Source: Marisediminicola senii (GTDB lineage: Bacteria > Actinomycetota > Actinomycetes > Actinomycetales > Microbacteriaceae). Taken from it: a stretch of 64,000 nt of DNA. The number at the start of each line of letters is the position of its first letter. The stretch's first letter is position 1. Positions 33,156 to 40,686 of the stretch are shown one piece after another. The notes beneath the pieces are model-generated. The model saw only the letters and a list, made by a program, of their open reading frames with translations, had not been told where the DNA came from and did no database searches. The position numbers were made by a program, and so were the translations under genes. The DNA lies in the NCBI RefSeq assembly GCF_011057645.1, contig NZ_JAALGE010000006.1, positions 19,028-83,027 on the forward strand, given 5' to 3'.

Positions 33156-34310
33156 TCAGAGCCTCTCGATGATGGTGGCGTTGGCCATGCCGCCGCCCTC
33201 GCACATGGTCTGCAGGCCGTAGCGTCCACCGGTCTGCTCGAGGGTGCCGAGCAGCGTCGTGAGCAGGCGCGTTCCGGATGACCCGAGCGGGTGCCCGAGG
33301 GCGATCGCACCGCCGCGCGGGTTCAGCCGCTCCGGGTCGGAGCCGAACTCGTGCTGCCAGGCGAGCGGCACGCACGCGAATGCTTCGTTGACCTCGTAGC
33401 TGTCGATGTCGTCGATGCCGAGGCCCGTGCGGTCGAGGATGCGGCGGGTGACGGGAATCACGCCGGTAAGCATCTCGATCGGGTCGGATCCGGTGACCGC
33501 GAACGAGTGGAATCGGGCGCGCGGGGTGAGGCCCAGCTCGGTCGCGCGGCGCTCGCTCATGATGAGCACGGCGGAGGCGCCGTCGGTGAGCGGCGAGGAA
33601 TTGCCCGCGGTGATGCGCCAGTCGATCTCGGGGAACCGTGCCGCCATGGCGTCGTCGCGAAAGGCCGGCGCGAGCCCGGCCAGCCCCTCGACGGTCGTGC
33701 CGGGGCGGATGGTCTCATCGGTGGTCGCGTCGCCGACCGCGACGATGTCGGCGGAGTGGGTGGATGCCGCGGCGAGCCGGTGCGAGCGTGCGGCGTACTC
33801 GTCGAGAGTGCTGCGGTCGAGGCCCCACCGCGCGGCGATCAGCTCGGCCGAGATGCCCTGGCCGACGAGTCCGCCGGGATAGCGTTCGCCGATCGACGGG
33901 CCGAACGGATCGAGCCCGAGCGTCGCCGAATTGATCGGGTTCTGGCTCATCGACTCGACGCCGCACGCGATCACCACGTCGTAGGCGCCGGCCATCACTC
34001 CCTGCGCGGCGAACGCGGTTGCCTGCTGGCTCGACCCGCACTGCCGGTCGACGGTCGTACCCGGCACCGTGTCGGGAAAGCCGGCCGCGAGCACGGCGTT
34101 GCGGGTGATGTTCACCGACTGGCGGCCTACCTGGGAGAGGCATCCACCGATCACGTCGTCGATGGCGCCGGGGTCGATACCGGTGCGGTCGACCAGGGCA
34201 CGCAGGGTGTGCGCGAGCAGTTCGACGGGGTGCAGGTGCGAGAGTTGGCCGCCGGGCTTGCCCCGCCCAGACGGGGTGCGCATGGCGTCGACGATGACGG
34301 CGGTGTCCAT
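33156..34310 (-). CDS. Acetyl-CoA C-acyltransferase (thiolase)
   Basis: A 384-residue thiolase. The nucleophile is C91 in TVDRQCGSSQQA; the base pair of the active site is the His in GGAIALGHPLGSSGTRL and the Cys in TMCEGGGMANA near the C terminus. The signature NEAFACVPLAW is present. It cleaves 3-oxoacyl-CoA to acetyl-CoA and a shortened acyl-CoA. It is cotranscribed with the HSD10-like dehydrogenase. The ATG at 34310 is preceded by no obvious ribosome binding site; GACACT six bases upstream could be a weak leaderless -10. The upstream region is the repeat-rich stretch 34344-34735. Confidence 0.88.
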   Translation of the reverse strand: MDTAVIVDAMRTPSGRGKPGGQLSHLHPVELLAHTLRALVDRTGIDPGAIDDVIGGCLSQVGRQSVNITRNAVLAAGFPDTVPGTTVDRQCGSSQQATAFAAQGVMAGAYDVVIACGVESMSQNPINSATLGLDPFGPSIGERYPGGLVGQGISAELIAARWGLDRSTLDEYAARSHRLAAASTHSADIVAVGDATTDETIRPGTTVEGLAGLAPAFRDDAMAARFPEIDWRITAGNSSPLTDGASAVLIMSERRATELGLTPRARFHSFAVTGSDPIEMLTGVIPVTRRILDRTGLGIDDIDSYEVNEAFACVPLAWQHEFGSDPERLNPRGGAIALGHPLGSSGTRLLTTLLGTLEQTGGRYGLQTMCEGGGMANATIIERL

Positions 34311-34343
34311 GCTCCGAGTGTCGCACCAATCCCGCGCGGCGTC

Positions 34344-34460
34344 GTGCCGGGGATGCGCGGTAGCTGCGTGCCGGGGGTGCGGGGTAGCTGCGTGCCGCGG
34401 GGTGCGGGGTGGCTGCAGGCCGGGCGTGCGGGGTGGCTGCGTGCCGGGGGTGCGGCTTTC
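34344..34460 (+). repeat. 24-base tandem repeat, almost five copies
   Basis: Units start at 34344, 34368, 34392 (25 bases), 34417 and 34441 (partial). Each has the core GTGCCGGGGGTGC followed by GGGGTAGCTGC or a close variant. They occupy the non-coding stretch 34311-34741 and are too uniform and contiguous for a CRISPR. Confidence 0.8.
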
Positions 34461-34735
34461 ATTATTCAGGAGTGGTGGGGGTCGGCACGGGTACCGCACC
34501 CGCGCCGGCCGGTTTCATCATTCAGGAGGTCTGGGGCCCGGAATTGCAGCGGTGGCCGAAATAATGGGCGGATGCAGCATCCACCGCTCATTTTCGCCCT
34601 GTACTCCTGAATATCGACGACATCCCGGCAGTCACTCCTGAATGATGAAAGCCGCGCAGGGCCCGGAAACCCGCCCGGATGCCGGTCACTCCTGAATGCT
34701 GAAACATCACCGACACCAACTCCCGAATGATGAAA
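34457..34735. repeat. Six copies of an 18-base element, in both orientations
   Basis: The core ACTCCTGAATGATGAAA occurs as TTTCATTATTCAGGAGTG (34457-34474), TTTCATCATTCAGGAG (34513-34528), TACTCCTGAATAT (34602-34614, truncated), CACTCCTGAATGATGAAA (34633-34650), CACTCCTGAATGCTGAAA (34687-34704) and AACTCCCGAATGATGAAA (34718-34735). The first two are inverted relative to the rest. Nothing coding was seen in the 431-base gap. Confidence 0.85.
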
Positions 34736-34741
34736 GCAACG

Positions 34742-36277
34742 TCAGGCCGGGGTGACCTCGAGCTCGACGACCGCCCAGGAGAGCGCGGGGAGGGTCAGCG
34801 TCGCGCGCGACCCGTCGACCGCGACGCCGTCGAGGGGCACGAGTCCGACCAGGTCCTGGTGCTGCTCGACGTTCGAGCTGAATCGGTCGCCGCCCTCCGG
34901 CACCTGCAGCACCTCGGCGCGCGTGACGCGCCCGCCGGTGAAGCCGTGCAGCAGCACCTCGACCTCGGATGCCTCCTCGAGGCCGCGGTTGGCAAGGAAC
35001 AGGGCGACCCGCCCGCGCTCCTCATCCCAGGTCGCGCTCACGTCGACGAGGTCGGCGTCGCCGAACTTGGCCGTCTCGTAGCGGTCACTGGTGACCGCCG
35101 TGCGCAGGATCTGCCCGCGGGCGAGCTCCGCCATGCGCGCGAACGGCCAGAAGATCGACTGCCGCCAGGCCGGCCCGTTCTCCTCGCTGCGAATCGGTGC
35201 GATCACGTTCACGAGCTGCGCCTGGTTCGCGATCTTCACCCGGTCGCCGTGCCGCAGGAGCGAGTTCAGCAGCGTTCCGACCACGATCGCGTCGGTGACG
35301 TTGTACTCGTCTTCAATGAGGCGTGGATGCTGCTTCCACTCCTTGCTCACATTGTGCGGCTGGTCGTCGCTGTCGAGCCCGGTCTGGTACCAGACATTCC
35401 ACTCGTCGAACGAGAGGTCGACGAACTTCTTGTGCTTGCCCTTGGCGCGCACGGCGTCGACGGTGGAGATGACCGACTCGATGAAGTAGTCGGTGTCGAC
35501 CGCCGTAGCGAGGAAGCTCTTCGCGTCACCGTCGTGCTCCTGGTAGTAGGCGTGCATCGACACGTAGTCGACCTCGTCGTAGGCGTGCGACAGCACGGTG
35601 TGCTCCCACGCGCCGAAGGTCGGCATGCCCGAGTTCGAGCTGCCCACCGCGACCACTTCGATGCTCGGGTCGACGAACTTCATGGCCTTGGCGGCCTCCT
35701 GTGCCAGGCGTCCGTACTCGTCGGCGGTCTTGTGCCCGATCTGCCACGGACCGTCGAGCTCGTTGCCCAGGCACCACAGTTTGATGTCGAACGGCTCCTC
35801 GGCGCCGTTGGCCCGGCGCAGGTCCGAGAGGTAGGTGCCGCCGGGGTGGTTCGCGTACTCGACCAGCTCGCGGGCGGCGTTCACGCCGCGCGTGCCGAGG
35901 TTGACCGCCTCCATCACCTCGGTTCCCGCGAGCTTCGACCAATTCACGAATTCGTGCAGCCCGAACTCGTTGCTCTCGACGGTGTGCCACGCGCCGTCGA
36001 GGCGGCGGCGACGGTTCTCGGCTGGTCCCAGCCCGTCCTCCCAGTTGTAGCCGGAGACGAAGTTGCCGCCGGGGTACCGGATGACGGTCGCCCCGAGCTC
36101 CTTCGTGAGCGCGAGCACGTCGCGCCTGAACCCGTTCTCGTCGGCCTCGGGGTGGCCCGGCTCGTAGATGCCGGTGTAGACGCAGCGCCCCATGTGCTCG
36201 ACGAACGAGCCGAACAGGCGCCGCGTCACCTCTCCGATGGTGAAGTCGCGGGCGATGGTGATCCTGGCGGTGGACAT
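34742..36277 (-). CDS. abfA: Alpha-N-arabinofuranosidase, GH51
   Basis: A 511-residue intracellular GH51 glycosidase that removes terminal L-arabinofuranosyl residues from arabino-oligosaccharides. The (beta/alpha)8 barrel contains the acid/base E173 in CLGNELDGPW and the nucleophile E292 in SFDEWNVWYQTG, at almost the same positions as in the Geobacillus enzyme (E175 and E294). The N-terminal GSFVEHMGRCVYTGIYEP and IRYPGGNFVSGYNWEDGLGP match the family. No signal peptide is present, so oligosaccharides are probably imported first by the adjacent ABC system. AGGAGA lies four bases before the ATG. Confidence 0.95.
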   Translation of the reverse strand: MSTARITIARDFTIGEVTRRLFGSFVEHMGRCVYTGIYEPGHPEADENGFRRDVLALTKELGATVIRYPGGNFVSGYNWEDGLGPAENRRRRLDGAWHTVESNEFGLHEFVNWSKLAGTEVMEAVNLGTRGVNAARELVEYANHPGGTYLSDLRRANGAEEPFDIKLWCLGNELDGPWQIGHKTADEYGRLAQEAAKAMKFVDPSIEVVAVGSSNSGMPTFGAWEHTVLSHAYDEVDYVSMHAYYQEHDGDAKSFLATAVDTDYFIESVISTVDAVRAKGKHKKFVDLSFDEWNVWYQTGLDSDDQPHNVSKEWKQHPRLIEDEYNVTDAIVVGTLLNSLLRHGDRVKIANQAQLVNVIAPIRSEENGPAWRQSIFWPFARMAELARGQILRTAVTSDRYETAKFGDADLVDVSATWDEERGRVALFLANRGLEEASEVEVLLHGFTGGRVTRAEVLQVPEGGDRFSSNVEQHQDLVGLVPLDGVAVDGSRATLTLPALSWAVVELEVTPA

Positions 36278-36302
36278 AGCTCTCCTGTCGAAGGGGTGCA
36301 GG

Positions 36303-36347
36303 GGCGAGAAAGAAGGCGGCGAGAAAGAAGGCGGCGAGAAAAAAGGG
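36303..36347. repeat. 15-base tandem repeat in the permease-abfA gap
   Basis: Three copies of GGCGAGAAAGAAGGC (36303-36317, 36318-36332, 36333-36347, the last with one extra run of A). On the coding strand this is a T-rich, CTCGCC-punctuated run between the permease and abfA. It could slow or tune translation of abfA, but that is a guess. Confidence 0.75.
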
Positions 36348-36375
36348 CGATGGATGCGGCGGCAGCCGCCACTAC

Positions 36376-37275
36376 TCAGGTGCCGCCGAGCCCGGTCGTC
36401 GAGATGCCCTTGATGATCTGGCGCTGGAAGAACAGGAACACGATGATCAGCGGCGATGCGGCGAGCATGGCTGCCGCCATGTCCTGCGCGTACTGCACGC
36501 CGAACGCGCTCTGCACGGTCTGCAGTCCGACCGGCAGGGTCATCAGCTCGGTGTTGTTGATCACGAGGAACGGCCACAGGAAGTTGTTCCACGCGCCGAT
36601 GAACACGAAGATCGACACCGCGGCGAGGATCGGGCGCGACAGCGGAAGCACGATCGACCAGAACACGCGCAGGCGGCTGGCGCCGTCGACCCGCGCCGCC
36701 TCCTCGAGCTCGATGGGTACCTGGTCGAAGAACTTCGCGAGGATGAAGACCATGGCGGGGGCGACCACCTGCGGCAGGATCAGCCCGGCGAAGGTGTCGA
36801 CGAGGCCGAAGGCGAGGGCCTGGTAGAACAGCGGGATGATGAGTACCTGCGGCGGGATGATGATCGCCGCGACGATCGCGGCGTACCAGAACTTGCGGCC
36901 CGCGAAGCTGAGCCGCGACAGCGCGTAGGCCGCGAGGGCGCTCGTCGCGACCGTCAGGAATGTGATGATCGCCGAGGTGATGAAGCTGTTGATGGTCCAC
37001 TGCGGGATGTTGCCCTCGGCGAGCACCTGCGCGTAGGCGCCGAGGGTGAATCCGTTCTCGGGGATCCACGACGAGGAGCTCGCGGCATCCGTCTCGGTCT
37101 TCAGGCTCGTCGCAATGGCCCAGGCGAATGGCAGCAGCCAGCCGATGGCCAGCACCACCAGGATGGCGAACGCGATGATGCGCCCCCCGCTGAACGGCTT
37201 CTCGCCCGGAAGGTGGCCCGGCCCCTTGGTGGGGCGGGGGTCGGCGAGCTGCGGCTTCTCGATGACGTCGGTCAT
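36376..37275 (-). CDS. ABC sugar transporter permease, MalG/AraQ type
   Basis: A 299-residue permease with six helices. The EAA loop ELEEAARVDGASRLRVFWSIVLPLSRPI (near residues 190-218) docks onto an ATPase. No ATPase gene is in the locus; actinobacterial sugar importers often share a single MsiK-type ATPase encoded elsewhere. The N terminus is cytoplasmic and proline rich. It overlaps nothing and is followed by abfA after about 100 bases with the 15-base repeats. The upstream permease gene ends one base away. Confidence 0.9.
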   Translation of the reverse strand: MTDVIEKPQLADPRPTKGPGHLPGEKPFSGGRIIAFAILVVLAIGWLLPFAWAIATSLKTETDAASSSSWIPENGFTLGAYAQVLAEGNIPQWTINSFITSAIITFLTVATSALAAYALSRLSFAGRKFWYAAIVAAIIIPPQVLIIPLFYQALAFGLVDTFAGLILPQVVAPAMVFILAKFFDQVPIELEEAARVDGASRLRVFWSIVLPLSRPILAAVSIFVFIGAWNNFLWPFLVINNTELMTLPVGLQTVQSAFGVQYAQDMAAAMLAASPLIIVFLFFQRQIIKGISTTGLGGT

Positions 37276-37276
37276 G

Positions 37277-38224
37277 TCACTTGCCCTTTCGTGAAGTTAC
37301 CCGCATCTGCACGAGCGCGACGATGATGATCAGGGCGAAGAAGATGTAGGAGATCGCCGAGGAGTATCCGAAGCGGTAGCCGGTGAAGCCCGTCTCGAAG
37401 ATGTAGATCACGGCCGACCTGGTCGACGGCGTGATGGCCTGCTGGAGCATCTGGTAGATCTGGTCGAACACCTTGAGCGACGCCAGCACCTGAAGGATCA
37501 GGATCAGGATGGTGGTCTGCTTCAGCTGGGGGATCGTGATGGAGAACAGCTGTCGCCACTTGCCTGCACCGTCGAGCGCCGCGGCCTCGTACTGCTGGTC
37601 GGGGATGTTCTGCAGCGCGGCCAGGTAGAGCAGGAAGTTGAAGCCGACCGTCCACCACACCGTGGCGATCACGATGGCGATCATCGACACGTTCGGATCC
37701 TGCAGCCACGCCACCGGAGCGATGCCGACGGAGCCGAGGATCGAGTTGATGAGCCCGAGTGACGGGTTGAACAGCCACGCCCAGATGAGCGACATGACCG
37801 TGGAGGCGAGCAGGAACGGCGCGAAGAAGCTCAGCCGCCACAGCCACTGTGCGGGGAGACCCATCTGCACGAGCAGCGCCATGCCGAGCGCCACGACTAC
37901 CAGGGGCACGGTGGAGAGCAGGGTGAACCACAGCGTGTTGAGGATGGAGCTCCACATGCGCGGGTCAGCGAACGCCTCGGCGTAGTTCGCCAGCCCGATG
38001 AAGTTGCCTCCCGCGCCGGTGAGGGACTGGTCGGTCATGCTGAGGTACACGCCGTGGATGACCGGCCAGATGAGGAACAGCAGGAAGAACACCAGGAACG
38101 GTGCCATGAACGCGTAGGCGGTGAGGTTGGTGCTGCGGCGGCGCCTGGCGGGGCCGCTGGTGTCGGTGCGGGTGGCGGGGCCAGCGGTGGGAACCGCCCG
38201 GGCGCTCACGGTAGATGTCGTCAT
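37277..38224 (-). CDS. ABC sugar transporter permease, MalF type
   Basis: A 315-residue permease pairing with the MalG-type protein. It has six or more helices and the docking loop EAAALDGAGKWRQLFSITIPQLKQTTI (near residues 210-240). The N terminus is long and basic (RRRRSTNLTAYAFMAPF). The stop lies one base before the start of the MalG-type gene, so translation is coupled. It follows the binding-protein gene by 16 bases. Confidence 0.9.
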   Translation of the reverse strand: MTTSTVSARAVPTAGPATRTDTSGPARRRRSTNLTAYAFMAPFLVFFLLFLIWPVIHGVYLSMTDQSLTGAGGNFIGLANYAEAFADPRMWSSILNTLWFTLLSTVPLVVVALGMALLVQMGLPAQWLWRLSFFAPFLLASTVMSLIWAWLFNPSLGLINSILGSVGIAPVAWLQDPNVSMIAIVIATVWWTVGFNFLLYLAALQNIPDQQYEAAALDGAGKWRQLFSITIPQLKQTTILILILQVLASLKVFDQIYQMLQQAITPSTRSAVIYIFETGFTGYRFGYSSAISYIFFALIIIVALVQMRVTSRKGK

Positions 38225-38240
38225 TGAGATCTCCTCCGGG

Positions 38241-39584
38241 TCAGACCGGGCTGGGCTTCGAGAGCAGGGTGTCGATATCGCGCCGGAACGCCTGGATGCC
38301 CTGAAGGGGATCGGCGCCGCTCAGCAGCACGGGCTGGAGGTTCTGCCCGAAGACGTTCTGAAAGTCGGAACCGGAGCCGGTGAACCAGGCCACCGGGTCG
38401 TAGTTCACGATCTCGGTGATGTCCACGTACTCCGACTGCGGGTCGAGGGTGGCGAACACCGGATCCTCGGTGACCGGCAGGTAGGTGGGCACGTGCCCGG
38501 CCCCCGCCCAGTCGACCGAGCTCTTGAGGATGTCGCTCACGAACTTGTAGACGTCGCGCCTGGCCTGCTCGTCTGGGTTGTCCTGGTGGGGGAGCACGAA
38601 CGAGTGCGAGTCCGCGTAGGCGGCCGGGGTGCCGAACAGGGTGGGGATCGGCATCGCCCCGACGTTGATCTCGGCGTTCTGTGCGGTGGGGAGTTCCCAT
38701 ACCCCGGTGAAGAACATGCCGGAGTTACCGCCCGCGAACTCGGCGACCGCGGTGGCGTAGTCGCCCTGGGAGGTCGCGATCTCATCGTCGAGGATCTGCT
38801 TGATGAACTCGAACGCCGCGACCGCGAGATCCTCGTCGATCTCCATCACCCCACCCTCCGGCAGGTCGATCGAGCCGCCCATCTGCAGGTAGAACGTGTA
38901 CCACAGCCGCCACAGCTGGGCGCCGTCGTTGAGGTAGCCGAACGACACCCCGTGCACGCCCGTGACCTGCTGCATCGCGCGGCCTGCCTCGAGGAACTGC
39001 TCGGGGGAGGTCATCTCGATGAGCCGGTCATCGGGCCCGAGGATGCCGGCCTCGGCGGCCATGTCCTTGTCGTACATCAGGATGAACGGGTGCACGTCGA
39101 GGGCGATCGAGTACAGGTTGTCGCCGAAGAAGCCCTTCTCCCAGACGATCTCGGGAAAATCCGCCTCGCCGACGTCGAATTCGGCGAGCAGGTCGGTGTC
39201 CCACGGGTCGAGCAGGCCGCCGGGCGCGTAGCCGGGAACGCGCGACGCGTGCATGATCGCGACGTCGGGTGCCCGCCCGCCGGCCGAGGCCATCGCGAGC
39301 TTCGTGTAGTACGGGGCGCCCCAGGTGAGCACGGTCTGCTTGGCCTGGAAATCGGGGTTGCCCTCGTTCGCGCGGTCGACCAGCTCCGACATGCGGATGC
39401 CGTCTCCGCCGCTCAGCAGGTGCCAGAACGCGAGCGGGGTGACGCCGGCCGCGGCACCGCTGACCGAGCACCCGGTCAGTCCGGTTGCGATCCACGCTGC
39501 GCCGACTGCGGCGAGGGTTCCGGTGATGGCCGTCCTCCGGGTGAAAATGCCGCCCGGCCCTACGGGAATACGTCGTTCGTTCAT
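38241..39584 (-). CDS. Extracellular sugar-binding protein (family 1), twin-arginine lipoprotein
   Basis: A 447-residue binding protein of the carbohydrate CUT1 type. Its signal peptide contains RRTAITG and a lipobox LTG-C (Cys near residue 39), so it could be exported by the twin-arginine path and lipidated. Downstream, PLAFWHLLSGGDG, the family motif around APDVAIMHASRVPGYAPGGLLDPWD, and the W-rich C-terminal half are as expected. Sugar specificity for arabino-oligosaccharides is inferred from the GH51 neighbour. AAGGAG lies seven bases before the ATG. A LacI-type operator sits in front of it. Confidence 0.88.
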   Translation of the reverse strand: MNERRIPVGPGGIFTRRTAITGTLAAVGAAWIATGLTGCSVSGAAAGVTPLAFWHLLSGGDGIRMSELVDRANEGNPDFQAKQTVLTWGAPYYTKLAMASAGGRAPDVAIMHASRVPGYAPGGLLDPWDTDLLAEFDVGEADFPEIVWEKGFFGDNLYSIALDVHPFILMYDKDMAAEAGILGPDDRLIEMTSPEQFLEAGRAMQQVTGVHGVSFGYLNDGAQLWRLWYTFYLQMGGSIDLPEGGVMEIDEDLAVAAFEFIKQILDDEIATSQGDYATAVAEFAGGNSGMFFTGVWELPTAQNAEINVGAMPIPTLFGTPAAYADSHSFVLPHQDNPDEQARRDVYKFVSDILKSSVDWAGAGHVPTYLPVTEDPVFATLDPQSEYVDITEIVNYDPVAWFTGSGSDFQNVFGQNLQPVLLSGADPLQGIQAFRRDIDTLLSKPSPV

Positions 39585-39613
39585 GCCTCACTCCTTTGTG
39601 AATACCACGATCG

Positions 39614-39627
39614 TTACATCGATGTAA
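39614..39627. promoter_or_regulatory. LacI-type operator
   Basis: TTACATCGATGTAA is a perfect 14-base palindrome with the central CG that LacI family repressors use, 30 bases upstream of the binding-protein start. It lies between this gene and the lacI gene. Confidence 0.75.
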
Positions 39628-39675
39628 TTGGAGCGCAACCATGAAACGGTCGAGTGGATGCCACGGCCCCCGCGT

Positions 39676-40683
39676 CTACCGGCGAATCGCGCTCGCGCGC
39701 GACACGATCGCGTGCGGCACGGTCACGCGGGTGACGGGCGCCGACGCATCCGACATCCGCGCCACCAGCCGCGCCAGGGTCTGCTCGGCGAAGTAGCGTT
39801 TGTCGAACGACACCGTGGTGAGCGGCGGAGTCGCGAACTGGCCGTCGGCGATGTCGTCGAACCCGGCGACCGAGACGTCGTCTGGCACCCGGATTCCCGC
39901 CGCCCACAGGGCGCTCAGGGTGCCGATCGCCATCGAGTCGGTGAAGCAGAAGAACGCGTCGGGCGGGTCGCACTCGGCGAGGAAGGCGGTGACGGCGGCC
40001 GCGGCATCCCCGGGCGTCCACGTGGCGCAGGCGAGTTCGATGCGGCGATCCGGTGCGATGCCGGCCTCGGCCAGCGCGCGGTGGTACCCGGCCAGCCGCA
40101 GCCGGGCGGTCTCGGAGTTGAACCCGTCGCCTGCGCAGCCGACGATGCCGATGCGGCGGTGCCCGAGGCCCAGCAGGTGGGCTGTCATGTCATGTGCTGC
40201 GGCGACGCTGTCGACCCAGATCTGGTCGACCGCGCGCTGCTGCACCTCACCGATCATCACCAGCGGTGGCCTCGTCGGGTCGAGCGCGATCGCACTCTCT
40301 TCGAGGGTCGTCGGGTTGAGGATGACGCCGTCGACCAGGCGCTGCCGGGCGCGCGCGAGCAGTGTCGAGGCACGCGCCGGCTCACGCAGGGTCTCGGCGA
40401 ACTGGATACCCCAGCCCTGCTCGTGGGCGACCTCGACGAAGTGGTGCGACATCTCGGCCGAGTACGGCGTGCTGAGGTCGGGCATCGCGAGGCCGATCAC
40501 GCCGGTGCGTCCGTTGCGCAGGCCGCGGGCGCTGAGGTTGGGCACGTAGCCCAGTTCGGCGATCGCCCGCTCGACCCGGTCGCGGGTGTCCGGGCGCACG
40601 AACACGATGCCGTTGATCACGTTCGACACGGTCTTGGGTGACACGCGCGCCGTCGCGGCTACATCCTTGACGGTCGGGCGCAT
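39676..40683 (-). CDS. LacI family transcriptional repressor
   Basis: A 335-residue repressor. The HTH starts VKDVAATARVSPKTVSNVING, with the hinge helix following at PNLSARGLRNGRTG. The core has two Rossmann-type lobes with VIGLAMPDLSTPY and DGVILNPTT as typical sugar-binding strands. It likely controls the arabino-oligosaccharide genes through TTACATCGATGTAA. The start ATG lies three bases after the hrpA stop on the same strand, so lacI may be read from the helicase transcript. The effector is probably arabinose or its oligomers, by context. Confidence 0.9.
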   Translation of the reverse strand: MRPTVKDVAATARVSPKTVSNVINGIVFVRPDTRDRVERAIAELGYVPNLSARGLRNGRTGVIGLAMPDLSTPYSAEMSHHFVEVAHEQGWGIQFAETLREPARASTLLARARQRLVDGVILNPTTLEESAIALDPTRPPLVMIGEVQQRAVDQIWVDSVAAAHDMTAHLLGLGHRRIGIVGCAGDGFNSETARLRLAGYHRALAEAGIAPDRRIELACATWTPGDAAAAVTAFLAECDPPDAFFCFTDSMAIGTLSALWAAGIRVPDDVSVAGFDDIADGQFATPPLTTVSFDKRYFAEQTLARLVARMSDASAPVTRVTVPHAIVSRASAIRR

Positions 40684-40686
40684 GGC

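Noticed and set aside
14498..34310. Catabolic region as a mobile island
   Set aside because: Codon choice seems a little looser than in the flanks, but there is no integrase, transposase, tRNA-adjacent repeat or matching end repeats, so transfer cannot be claimed.
34344..34460. CRISPR array
   Set aside because: The units are contiguous without spacers and no cas gene is nearby.
34742..37069. A 775-residue fusion of permease-shadow sequence and arabinofuranosidase
   Set aside because: The N-terminal part is a shadow frame of the MalG-type permease; the real GH51 gene starts at 36277 with a ribosome binding site.
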